Shown here: piece after piece, positions 1 to 11,087 of the stretch
Layout: each line of letters starts with the position of its first letter
Position numbering within the stretch: position 1 is the stretch's first letter
Source: Petrosia ficiformis
Taxonomy: Eukaryota > Porifera > Demospongiae > Haplosclerida > Petrosiidae
Reading direction: 5' to 3'
Length of the DNA stretch: 64,000 nucleotides
NCBI GenBank assembly: GCA_947044365.1
Contig: OX345651.1
Coordinates: 1,630,426 to 1,694,425, forward strand
The notes under the pieces: generated by a model
Databases searched by the model: none
Told to the model about the DNA's origin: nothing
What the model saw: the letters and a program-made list of their open reading frames with translations, nothing else
Made by a program: the position numbers and the translations under genes

Positions 1-100
1 CATATATGGCCCTCTGTTGGACACACACATGCCCATATATGGCACTGCAACAATCTTCCATGCTTTGTTGGTAAGGGTTAATAAATAATGAAATGCATAC

Positions 101-452
101 CGGATGAATCACTGTAGCAAGTACAATATTCTGACTGCTGATTCCTTCAATTTGTAGTTTTACATCACGTTGTAATAAACGAGATTCTGTAAAAAATTTC
201 GATTGTTCTGCAAATGGTTCTGGAACTTCCTGATCTCCTTCTCTTTTGAATGTAGGACACTAATAATAAAGAGCACAGATAGGGATGGAGAGAGACAGAC
301 ACAGATAGAGAGAGACAGACACAGAGACACAGAGAAACAGAGATAGAGAGAGGCAGACAGAGAGAGACAAAGCGACAGAGAGATAGACAGAAAGACAGAT
401 CAAAAGAGAGACAGATACATGTAGATAAACTCAGAGACAGAGAGGCACACAC

Positions 453-483
<31 letters not shown>

Positions 484-3400
484 TCTAAATCAAGAAAGCA
501 TTGCATGTAGAAAGGCAGTCTCTAGAATGTGTTGGGATAACAGTGTATATAAATATTATCACCTTTATTCCTGTCATAGCTGCTGTAACGATTTGAAATG
601 AAGGCAAAATAATGACTCTCAGAGTACAACCATCACGAACATGTTCAACAACAGCTGTATACAAAAACAATCAAAAGTACATGTACATATTATATTCATG
701 TACATGTACATGTACATACCATCAAGCTGCTTCCCATGGTTCTTTTCAACAAATTGACGAAGATTTTCAATATTCCACGTGACCTTACGAACAGCCTATA
801 TATACATGTATAATAATTATAATTCATCAATTTATCATGTGTATATATTATTGTATATATACCATATATGGATTGATATATCTACATGTACTTGTACTTA
901 AGTCCTTTCCTCATTAAAGCAAAGTACTTGTATTGAAGTCCTTAGTTGAGTACTTGTACTCAAGTCCTTAGTTGAGTATTTGTACTCAAGGCCTTAGTGA
1001 AGTACTTGTACTGAAGTCCTTAGTTAAGTACTTGTACTCAAGGCCTTGGTGGAGTATATACTTGTACTGAAGTCCTTAGTTAAGTACTTGCACTTGTACT
1101 CAAGTCCTTACTTGTACTCAAGTTCTTAGTTGAGTACTTGTACTTGTACTCAAGACCTTAGTTAAGTACTTGTACTCAAGTCCTTAGTTAAGTACTTGTA
1201 CTTGTACTTAATTGAGAGGCTGTTCAGCATTGCTGGAATAAATTTCACTCCTGACTAAGTGATGGTAGATTTAAAAGGTTGACGTTCATTAGATGTAATA
1301 ATGTATCACAATGATAATTAAACGTTTGACATGTCTAAGTACCAAGTACTAATGATTTGACTTCAGTACTTCTCAGCTAGAAGCATTTGTATTTGTACGT
1401 AACTCTACTTGGCCTCATGTCTATTATATACAGTATGTGTGTGTAAGATAAATTTATATAATTTTTATACACAAAGATACTATATCACAAACATTTTGAG
1501 AAGCTGTTTTGCTCCATTTTCCTTTGTTTTGTGCTTTGGCATCATTCTCTAACTGTATCAATCTTGAAAGATCTCTGTGAAATATAAAATATATCCTATG
1601 TAAAGCTGTAAACACAAATAATAATAACACATACATGTACATGTACATGTACAATGAGATGAGAAAATATATCTACATGTACGTGTACAATGAGATGAGA
1701 AAATATATCTGCATGTACTGTACATGTACATGTACAATGAGATGAGAAAATATATCTGCATGTACATGTACAATGAGATGAGATAAGATATCTACATGTA
1801 CATGTACAATATATCTACATGTACATGAGATAATATATCTACATGTACATGTATATGTATAATTGGATGTGATAATATATCTACATGTACATGTACATGT
1901 AGATGTACAATATGAGATGAGATAATATATCTTACATGTACATGTACAATGAGATGTGATAATATATCTACATGTACATGTACATGTACAATATGAGATG
2001 AGATAATATATCTACATGTATATGTACAATTATGATGAGATGATCTACATGTACACGTATTACCTTAATCCTACTTTTAATAATTTTAGTGACTAACATA
2101 ATAATTGCAAAATTAGTACATGCTAAAAATGCACATAATCTTATTGTTAGGTGTGGCTTAGAAGTTTGCTAAAATTACTAATTTGAGCATTTAATAATCG
2201 CTAAATTTAGTGGATAGTAGGCTTAAGATATAATATTATGTCTATGGTGTAGACACATTCATTGTGGAGAATATTGAACTTTATATATCACAATAGGGAT
2301 GGGCAATATTTGATTATCGTGATAATCGTGATTAAAATTTTCAGTGATAATCGTATCGTCTAAATATTCCCATATCGTGGTCACAAAAATAATGATTATT
2401 GTGCCATAACTTCAGGTTTTCAGTACTATCACATCTAAACCAGTTTTTCAACACTGTTTACTCAACAAATAAAAGGTATCAATTTGATTGTTGAATGAAA
2501 TCTACATACATACATGTATGTAAGGTAGCCAATAATCGTGATACTTGCAAAAACAATAATCGTTGACTCATATTTTCATAATCGCCCATCCCTATAACAC
2601 AATGAAATATTTCCTTGTTTCAACATGAAGGCCTTCTTGAGCTACAATACCTGACTTTATTAAGTTTACATACTATAATGAGAGCTACACTTTAGTAAGG
2701 TGATAGTCAACTGTACTTCTAAGTAGTACTATAGTACTACTTTGTATTGTAATCATAGTAATGTGTGAATTCCCTTTACATTTTGTATGTGATAGCATAG
2801 TACTAAGGTGTAATACTGTGTAGTACATTTAAAGTACATGTACAGTGTACTTCACTCACAAAGTACACTGTAGTCAATGGAAGTACAGTGATAGTATGTA
2901 AACGTAATAATGTCAGGTACTGTATATACATTACAAAAACAGTTCCTCAATGATTTCTTATACAAAAAGACTGCTTTTGTAACTTCAGTAGCTGAAGAAG
3001 GTCTTTGGGTTGAAACATTCTTTTGCAGAAATTTTCATTGTTACATAAAGATCAATATTCTCCACAATGAATACTAAAAACACAGTATGGAACTATTATG
3101 AAGCTCTGTGATAACAGTAAAAGTGTAATATTTTATGAAACTCTGTGATAACAGTAATATCAAATATTTGCTCACTCTGATGGTCGCACATTGGTCTGTC
3201 TCACTTCTACTAAACCCTCAGATACAAGAAGGTCTGCAATGTTTACCTTCTCCCCTCCTGTGAAATAATACATGTATATCAGACACTGTGTATTAAAACA
3301 TGACCAACTTTGCTGGATTTAGAGTTTATGATTATAGCTACAGGTAAGGTATAGGGATTAATAAATTAGATTATCAGCAACCACGGTTGTAGCTACCTTG

Positions 3401-4996
3401 ATGACACTGAAAGATATGAATAGTAGAGCTGGAGCGGATACCTGATGATCTGAATAATTATCAGTGAACTAAAAATCCAGATCTCTTTCTTTGTAATCAA
3501 CTGCAATAGATGTTTATACAAGCAGCATTGGTGATGCTATAGATCGCTCTGCACTATAAAAGCCAAAAAAGCTGGTAACACAAAGCAAGACACCATTTCG
3601 ATTTAACTTGTTTTGTTTCTGCGCATGCGCAAACATTAAACGAGTACCTGGATACAGCAAAAACGTGAGGTAATACTTTATATTATAGTGCAAAAAAGAC
3701 ATGAATTTTTTATAGCAACTATCCGGGTACAAATATCTGGATAGTAAAAGACAGGATCCATTCCAGCTCTAATGAATAGTGAAAGTCATAAAGTGAGGTT
3801 TCACACACAATGTCAACAAAGGATACTTTTTCTTCATATACAAATTATAATTATATTCGTGTTTCAGTCATTTTACAATATACATGTAAAAGTGGCACCA
3901 GTGTACACATACATGTGTATGTATTCATTAGAGTTTCATACAGGGGTGTTTGGGCCCGTTGGGTATCCTTGGGATATCCCAGGACCAGATACAGTTTCCC
4001 CTCTCCAAGCCAAAATTGATTTGATCATAATCTCAGAGTACATGTACATTATATAAAATCCACAAATTGTATGGGAGCTTTCGCCAGACCTCTCCAGCTA
4101 CGTACATGTGTACATGTAATTATGTGATGCTGTCCTTTTAAACATTTTTTCTGGCTTACAGAAACACTGACAGTTCCCTCTCCACTGTCTCCAGAAACAA
4201 AATCCCGTAAGAAACTATATACATGTACATTGCATAGTGTCTATTGATATGTGGTAGATATTATTTTCTTCCCAAATTCTTCAAACTTACTGATATTATA
4301 CAGAATGATTGTAATCTCCTCGTAATTTCCATTAATAAATAAACTTCAGTGACAATGAAACTTTTTATGTCTCAATAAATATTATGTGAGCTGATTTCAA
4401 AATTAAGGGACACTCATACAAAATAATTTTGATCAGATACCAACCTTCAATCACTTGAAAATCAACCATTTTGTACAGGAAGTCAATGAAATTTGGTATC
4501 CAGGAAGAGATACATGTATTATTAAGCTTCTTAGATATCAAAAACAAGTGTATATAGAGAAAAAAAACATCCCTATATTTGCTTTGTGATGACTATGTAT
4601 TAAGCATTGCTGATGGCACTAGTGTCTCTACCTTTCTGTGTACTCGAAAGCTGGGGCCTGAAGAAGTAAGTGTAAGCCTGATTGCAGTCTAAGTACACAG
4701 ATCTTTGATGAACCGACTGAAGTATTCCTACAAGGTTCTAAATGATGACTTCCTCATATCTTAAACTTAACAACTTATTATACTTACTTGTTAAAGATTC
4801 TTGCATAATATTTATACTGTTTCTCTGCTATATACAACAGTTATTAGCAGTTTCTGAATCTTCCTGGCTTGTCTGTACCTCGAAGAGCCTAGAACGCACG
4901 TTCTTTTACGCGCCACGCCCATTAATTGACCGAGCCCCCGGGAATGACGCAACTTCCTTAACTACGTATACAACGCATAGTCGCGCAAGTGACACA

Positions 4997-5051
<55 letters not shown>

Positions 5052-8000
5052 TAAACCCCGTGGAAAGCAATTATAGGGATGGCCCTACGGGCCATAAAAA
5101 TTGGTGGAATGACGAACAATTAAAGGTAAACATTTGATCATAATTATTGTAAGAGAAAGTGTCCCATTTTGAAATTTAGGTCACATATACATGTACAGTA
5201 CGTGTACATGTATATTATACATGTATGTAAATTATAAATAATTATATTTATATAATATATAATTCATATAACTTTCATTAAGGATATTTTATGAATGAAC
5301 TATTCTCTGGTGAACATTCATCCCTTCCCTACATACATGTATGAAAACCTTGTATAAGTTAGTATAAACGTATATAATACATGTACATGACATGTATATA
5401 ACACTTTGAGTCAGTAGAGTAGTCTAAGTACCTACAAGTACCTTTGTTCGTCCAGACAGATCCATATTCGCGACCTCCTGATGTTTTGTGTTCTGGTGAA
5501 AATGTCACTTCCTTTCCAACTAACATCTTCCTTAGAAACTCTCTGGCTTCCCAAGCATATGGCTACATGTGTTAAAATAAATACATAATTATACATTAAA
5601 AGTAAAAACCTTCACAAACATGCATGCTGCTCACATCTTGTGGCCAAACACTAGCTTGCTACATGTTCTTGGTATACATGTACATGTACATGTAGGTGTG
5701 TAAAAGTAGATACACACATCATCCAATATTTATTGCCCTACAATGCCTACATGTGCACATGTACATCCTGCTGTATACTAGTTATAAATTTTTATGGTTC
5801 ACACAGGGCCATTCCTATGATTGCTTTCCATAAAGTTTAATGTATATACATGTACATGTGTAACATACATGTATACATGTATACATGTATACATGCATTG
5901 CATACGTAGTTAAGGAAGTTACATCATTCCAGGGGGCTCTGTGAATTAATTGATGTGGCATTTAAATAGATGCATGTTGATGCTATAGCATGCCATGCCA
6001 GCAGGATGAATTCAGCTTGTGGAACTATAATTACTAACTGTTGTAACTAAATTACATTGTAAAACTATTGGGCTTCAGACATAAGAAGAAGTCATAAAAT
6101 GATAATGGTCAACATAGTTGCGTAGTATTAGCAATCCACTATTTGGATATCCTGTTGTTTACTTATTTTTAAATTTAAAAAAACACCATTGCATGTGACA
6201 AGTGCCTTCCTCCCATAAGTACCTGAGAGTCATATTTCATCTGTTTGTATTCGTATAATTAATGATAATTATCATAATGTAAACATGGCTGGCATATACA
6301 CATGAGGTCAAGTACATGTACATGTATTTATACTTACTTAAGTCTTTATTCTGTTAAAACACTGTATTTGTACATGTACATATATTTCTACATGTACTTG
6401 AATGTACACTTTATCAAAACAGTGATTGTACAAGTACTAGAAGTTTTACTAAGTACAAGTACATGTACAGACAAAAGAGCTTAAAGACAAGTACATGTAC
6501 ATGTACAATGTACAGACGTGGTTTTGGTAAAGGACTTAAGTACAAGTACAAGTAACACTTAAGTACCAGTACAAGGTATTAAGTCGCTTTTACCAAACAA
6601 TGTCTGTACTGTTGAACAAAGAATTAAAAGAGGATATGAAATACACATGTACAGTCATGTATATACATGTATAGTCAGGAATATCAATTTCATTTGCATT
6701 ACATTTCTACACTCAGCAAGAAAAAGCAGAAACACTCTACAATTCTTTATTAGCATGTAGAGACATATTCAATAGTTTATACATCTATATGACTACAGTG
6801 AAACTCCTCTATTGAGGACACCCTGAAATGAGGACACTCCTGTATTAAGGACACTTACGAATGTCCCAAACTGTGCTTTATAATATAAATTCCTCCCTGT
6901 AATCAGGACACTTATATTTGTCCCAGGGTACAACATCAGTAATAATAAAAGGGCATAAATGAATAGGCTAGAAAGTAGAAACCCTCAAATTTCACATCAG
7001 CTGCTAACACTAAGGTTAATTCACATGAGCTGCTAACACTAAGGTTAATTCACATCAGCTGCTATATAACACTAAGGTTAATTCACATGAGCTGCTAACA
7101 CTAAGGTTAATTCACATGAGCTGCTAACACTAAGGTTAATTCACATGAGCTGCTAACACTAAGGTTAATTCACATGAGCTGCTAACACTAAGGTTAATTC
7201 ACATCAGCTGCTAACACTAAGGTTAATTCACATCAGCTGCTAACACTAAGGTTAATTCACATCAGCTGCTAACACTAAGGTTAATTCACATCAGCTGCTA
7301 ACACTAAGGTTAATTCACATGAGCTGCTAACACTAAGGTTAATTCACATCAGCTGCTAACACTAAGGTTAATTCACATTCACGATGAGCTCAAAATTAGA
7401 TTGTGATGACTTTATATGTACTAATAAGGTTAATACATGTTTATACTGTAACTCAATAATGAAATAATAAAATATTTTTGGTCCTTCATGGTACAGTTCC
7501 AACAAATGATTATTAAAAATTAACGAGTTTCAGTAATTCAATAAGAAGATATTGAATATCATTAACATAAATCTTACAAGTTCATTTCAAAGTCTACATG
7601 AAAGACACCAAATGGAAGTCAACTGATGATCGCCACCAGTAAGATAATAGCAGGAGGGAAGGAGCACACAACTTCCATGCAATTAATTAAAATAGCTAAA
7701 GCCAGACATTTAGTTGGTGTTACTATTTTTAGATGCTCGACGTGGCCATGCCCATCGCAAATGACAGTACTACAGTATCAATGGCTAGTACTCCAGTTCA
7801 TAATTTACTCAAAACAGCTGTAAGAAGGAAGATTCAGTTGGAAGAAACAGAGAAGTGTTTACTACAAGTACCAGTAGTAGATGTTCTGAGTAAAGTTGTA
7901 TGGAACAATTTAAATTTCTTATATGTTCAAATCAACACTGTATAATCCACTGAAGAGATACTTGCCAGTATCAAAAACACATTTCCTTCTTTTCTTTGCT

Positions 8001-10670
8001 GGTAGAGTGTTACTTTACTCTTTCTACAGGCTTTAGCTGTAGCTAAAGCTCTACACATGCAGTGGGCATGGCCACGTAGAGCATCTAAAAATAGTAACAC
8101 CAGCTAAATGTCTGGCTTTAGCTATTTTAATTAATTGCGTGGGAGTTGCGTGCTCCTTCCCTGTGGTTTTTTTCATGGGCTCCTGATAATAGGTACGAAA
8201 TACTAGAGATACCAAAGTAAGACAGCTAATGTCAAGCACCATTATAAATTTTATTTACATGAACATGTAATTAAGTTACGTCATACTCCCGTTTTGTTTA
8301 GTTATATAAACTTTCAGTTTGTTTAGTATTTAGACTTCCTCATGTTCACCATGACTTCAGGAAAATATTAGGATCAACAATCAATTTACCTGCACCATTT
8401 TCATATAATTATCCTTCCCACTCCTTTTTGTGTATGTCAAATTTTAATCTATCGCTTCATTATTGAGTTATAGTATAATCATGTATTAACCTTATGACAT
8501 TAAACTATACACTATAGTACATGTACATATAAAGTCATCACATCTTAATTTTGAGGTCATTATGAATGTGACCAGACTTTAGCACTACTATAAACATGCT
8601 GACAAACCTCTTCTTTAGTTTCTGTACTCCCTTCAAAATTAGGATTTGCACGACGAGCAAGTTTAGGAGCATTGATATACGACAATGCAAGTGTCCTTTC
8701 AGGTGGCGGTCCTCCTCTTGGTTGACCTCTGATAATAAGACAATCACCTGAAAATATCTGGAGAAGGAAAAAAAAACAGTGTATACACATGTACGTACAT
8801 GTATGTACATATGTATCAGGGCATAAACAAAGGTGATTTTTACACCTTCGAAGGTTTGTTTCAACTAGAACAAGAAGGTTCACGAAGGTGTAACACTATG
8901 AATGTGTTAACTTTGTACCTATACAAGTGTTTATCTAATGGGAGACCTCTTAATTCAGAAGATGGCAGATGAGATTCAGTACATTCTGGTTTTGAAAGTC
9001 CACACTCTCGTCCATGGTCTCTTCACTCTCAGCCATTATCAATCTCCACGTGACAAATGTAATAATTAATTAAGAGTTATAAATAATTATTGCAGCAAAT
9101 AATTAACCACGTGTTAATTGCGAACCTTTGTGGAATGGATTTTACCTTCGAAGGTAAGGAATTATAACGAACCTTTGTTTATGCCCTGATATGTATATGT
9201 AAGCATCCAGTGTTCTGCCCACACTTGTCGGGAATAACCACCACTCAGCATGATTTAACCACCTCTCAGATGAGTCAACCACCTCTCAGATAATACATAC
9301 ATGTGTATATACATGTACTATATAGGAGAGTTTTTGATAAGTTTTTAAGCATGGACCAAATTGGCTCAAAAATGGTTAGTGTGTGCACCATTGGGAATAC
9401 ATCTTGAGCCAATTATAACTAAGAGTTAATGCTGTGTTAGTGACAATAGAATCATAATTAACTGCGTCACTGGCCCAAAGAGAGAACTGTGCAGTGCCAA
9501 ATAAGAAGCCCTTTGGGGCAATGGTGCACCATATAAGCTTAAAAAACACTGCATATAGGCTATTAAGACAGTATTAAGCATATACTGGGTAAACAGCACT
9601 AAATGCAAGTTAGAATCCAACAACCACTCTAAGTATGCTGGGTAGAACACTGAGTATGTATAATTATGTACATGTATGTCTTGCATGTATGTAGCGTACA
9701 TATGTACAGTGTACATGTATACATACGTATGTATAATCATGTATGTCTTATGTACATGTATGCATATTGGAGAACATGTATTTTGTATTACAATTATTAT
9801 AATTATATATAATATACATATACACACATACACTACAGTGACTACACACACATAGTGGAGTGTAGTGTATATTTATAGTAAATAGTAAAAGAAAAGGCAA
9901 CAAACAAACAAAGACAGACAGACAAACCAGAGAGAGACAAAGACTGAGAGGCAGACAGAGGTAGACAGAGACATACACATGTACAGATCCTGGTTGTTGA
10001 TTTGGTAGATACTTCATTGACAGGATCAGTGTTTTACCAAAAATTTTATAATAAGAAAAAATGAAACAGCACACAACATTTCAGCCTTTAGGCCTTCTTC
10101 GGGTATGGTGGTACCAGAAGAATGCCTCAAGTAATAAAAGAGAGACAGACAGACAGAGCGACTGACAGAGAGAGGCAGACAGAAAGAGAGTATCACAGCA
10201 CTAATTATTTAGATTAATTAGAGCATTGACTAACTGAGACCACAACAGTATACATACACTTCATTCCATCATGGGTTAATATGAATGTGTAATTTAATAT
10301 ACGCTCAAAGAAACCCGCAATGAACATAGAAAATATAATAAGGAACTGTATATATATATATACTTAGTTTTCTGGTTTATGTAGAAAGAATGGCACAGAA
10401 TATTTTAATTGAGAGTGTTTGTCATTTACGATGAGAAGTCAAGGTGCCATTCTTTCTATATGATATGGTTTTCTTTTAAAAGTTCAAGCATTTTACATTG
10501 TAACCTAATGATATAATTCATATACATGTGAATATATATATATATATATATAATTATATATATATATATATATATATACTCTACACATTAATTTACATAT
10601 TGTATGAATAAAGTACCTGTTTTACAATTCCTCTATGAGTTTGTAGAGTTTGAACGGGTTGCTGTGCCAT
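101..10670 (-). CDS. SND1: SND1 / Tudor-SN, 5' part (partial, runs off the left edge)
   Basis: SND1 is a multi-domain staphylococcal-nuclease-like and Tudor protein acting in RNA metabolism and transcriptional coactivation. Eight exons are readable: 10670-10617, 8757-8608, 5562-5442, 3257-3176, 1574-1493, 795-720, 654-563 and 259-101. They join in frame with GT/AG borders to give 272 codons; later exons lie beyond base 1. The start is [18 protein letters not shown] at 10670, matching the family pattern RGIVK followed by [18 protein letters not shown]. Later family blocks are [37 protein letters not shown] and [13 protein letters not shown]. These cover SN-like domain 1 and most of domain 2. 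The introns are long and repeat-filled; intron 1 carries a hAT-like MITE. The gene is head-to-head with SETX. Identity is secure; splice sites are by eye. Confidence 0.93.
280..484. repeat. GA/CA-rich simple sequence
   Basis: Purine-rich GAGA and GACAGACA simple repeats ending in an uninterrupted (GA)n run. The region lies in the SND1 intron upstream of exon 8. Serine/leucine-rich open frames over it are products of the repeat. Confidence 0.9.
894..1215. repeat. AGTACTTGTACTCAAGTCCTT irregular tandem repeat
   Basis: About ten degenerate copies of a roughly 26-base unit built on GTACTTGTACT and CAAGTCCTTAGTT, within an SND1 intron. Each unit is itself partly palindromic (AGTACTTGTACT). Confidence 0.85.
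1628..2052. repeat. TACATGTA / GAGATGAGATAATATATC tandem array
   Basis: Degenerate tandem array alternating runs of TACATGTACATG with AATGAGATGAGAAAATATATC. It lies in the SND1 intron upstream of exon 5. Short open frames here are tyrosine/methionine-rich repeat translations. Confidence 0.85.
2294..2594. mobile_element. hAT-like MITE (TAGGGATGGGC termini)
   Basis: The left end TAGGGATGGGCAAT and right end ATCGCCCATCCCTA are inverted repeats. They are flanked by TATCACAA (2286-2293) and TAACACAA (2595-2602), an 8-base target duplication with one mismatch, the length hAT transposases make. The interior is rich in ATCGTGATAATCG palindromes and has no coding capacity, so it is non-autonomous. 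Confidence 0.8.
2645..2922. mobile_element. MITE family A (CAGTACCTGAC termini), SND1 intron copy
   Basis: The left end CAATACCTGACTTTATTAAG is mirrored by a right end reading AATAATGTCAGGTACTG. The interior holds AAAGTACACTGTAGTCAATGG. The same sequence recurs at 13779-14300, 22268-22530 and 26712-27590, so this is a dispersed non-coding family with TIRs of about 30 bases. Confidence 0.8.
4568..5097. mobile_element. Dispersed family B (ATCCCTATAATTGCTTT ends), copy 1
   Basis: One end reads ATCCCTATATTTGCTTTGTG and the other GGAAAGCAATTATAGGGAT followed by GGCCCTACGGGCCAT. The interior ACTAGTGTCTCTACCTTTCT and TAACTACGTATACAACGCAT recur at 22770-23240 and 25013-25911. Partial copies lie near 5800-5950, 15830-15905, 40240-40400, 53890-53945, 57545-57590 and 62222-62270. 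This copy contains a (TA)n run at about 4999-5048. It is probably a non-autonomous DNA transposon; the superfamily is unknown. Confidence 0.75.
6990..7378. repeat. 29-bp minisatellite
   Basis: About thirteen near-identical copies of GAGCTGCTAACACTAAGGTTAATTCACAT (given here only to define the unit: GAGCTGCTAACACTAAGG at its core), with a recurrent ATCAG/ATGAG variant at one site. Located in SND1 intron 2. Confidence 0.93.
7656..8161. mobile_element. Long-TIR foldback element (~100-bp arms)
   Basis: The left arm 7656-7756 begins GGGAAGGAGCAC and contains AAATAGCTAAAGCCAGACAT. It recurs inverted at 8060-8161 with only scattered differences. About 300 bases of non-coding interior separate the arms. 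Arms this long suggest a Mutator-like or foldback element. No convincing target duplication was seen. Confidence 0.75.
8341..8572. mobile_element. MITE family C (TTCACATTCATGATGACCTCA ends), inverted copy
   Basis: The ends read GTTCACCATGACTTCAGG and TTTTGAGGTCATTATGAATG, inverted repeats of each other. The interior GTTATAGTATAATCATGTATT is shared with copies at 12301-12504, 44032-44262, 44734-44988 and 57133-57380, plus fragments near 7376-7490 and 25945-26000. Non-coding, about 250 bases. Confidence 0.75.
8817..9188. mobile_element. hAT-like MITE with perfect 8-bp target duplication
   Basis: The terminal inverted repeat CAGGGCATAAACAAAGGT at 8817 is mirrored by ACCTTTGTTTATGCCCTG ending at 9188. 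The flanks 8809-8816 and 9189-9196 are both ATATGTAT, a perfect 8-base duplication typical of hAT. Subterminal ACCTTCGAAGGT palindromes are present. A short ATG frame inside (about 8975-9036) belongs to the MITE, not to SND1. Confidence 0.9.
9197..10516. other. SND1 intron 1, repeat-derived
   Basis: No gene is seen. At about 9350-9541 is a copy of a family shared with 59645-59830 (TTGGCTCAAAAATGGTTAGT). Pieces at 9230-9300 and 9590-9660 (TAACCACCTCTCAGATAATA) match 53330-53520. Then come TACATGTA-rich sequence, GACAGA-rich simple sequence at about 9900-9975 and 10140-10190, and featureless AT-rich DNA. Confidence 0.7.
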
Positions 10671-10895
10671 GTCTTGTTCTTGATACGAAACACACAAAAA
10701 CAGTTGACAGTAAACAAATGGACAATGGGTTCAGAACACGTGGAAAAGTTACCACAAACTCTAGCCTCGTTCTCAGGTCCCAAAAAAAAAAAAAAAAAAA
10801 GGATCTGGGAACGAGACTCCAGTCTTAATTTCAGTCTATACTCTATAAAGACTTTTCATGCGTGCGAATACCACTGATTTTGTTTACTGGCATTG
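10671..10895. promoter_or_regulatory. SND1-SETX bidirectional promoter interval
   Basis: Only 225 bases separate the divergent start codons, so both core promoters and 5' UTRs must fit here or overlap. A CACGTG E-box lies at 10737-10742. A snapback with arms CTCGTTCTCAGGTCCC and GGATCTGGGAACGAG flanks a run of 19 A at 10782-10800. No TATA box stands out. The promoter role is inferred from gene arrangement. Confidence 0.6.
10762..10818. repeat. Snapback repeat around an A19 tract
   Basis: AGCCTCGTTCTCAGGTCCC, then 19 A, then GGATCTGGGAACGAGACT. The arms are imperfect inverted repeats, so the segment can fold into a hairpin with a poly(A)/poly(T) loop. It looks like a small inserted repeat in the shared promoter. 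Confidence 0.65.
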
Positions 10896-11012
10896 ATGGT
10901 AAGGAAGTTCTTTTGTCTTTATTTTTTGATTACATTTGGGCCTAAGTATTATGTGTGATCTATATATATATACATGTAAATCTAGACAAACAAAATTAAT
11001 GTGATAATTATT

Positions 11013-11087
<75 letters not shown>

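Larger units (their letters stand above)
2256..3071. mobile_element. Outer inverted-repeat element broken by nested insertions
   Basis: The segment CATTCATTGTGGAGAATATT near 2255-2275 recurs inverted at 3050-3071 (AATATTCTCCACAATGAAT). Between them lie two independent inverted-repeat elements (2294-2594 and 2645-2922). The simplest reading is an older element interrupted by younger insertions. No target duplication was recognised for the outer element. Confidence 0.6.

Noticed and set aside
8975..9036. Minus-strand ATG frame [13 protein letters not shown] as the SND1 start
   Set aside because: It lies inside the hAT-like MITE 8817-9188 and runs into a stop. The exon at 10670-10617 encodes the family-typical RGIVKQ and splices in frame to 8757.
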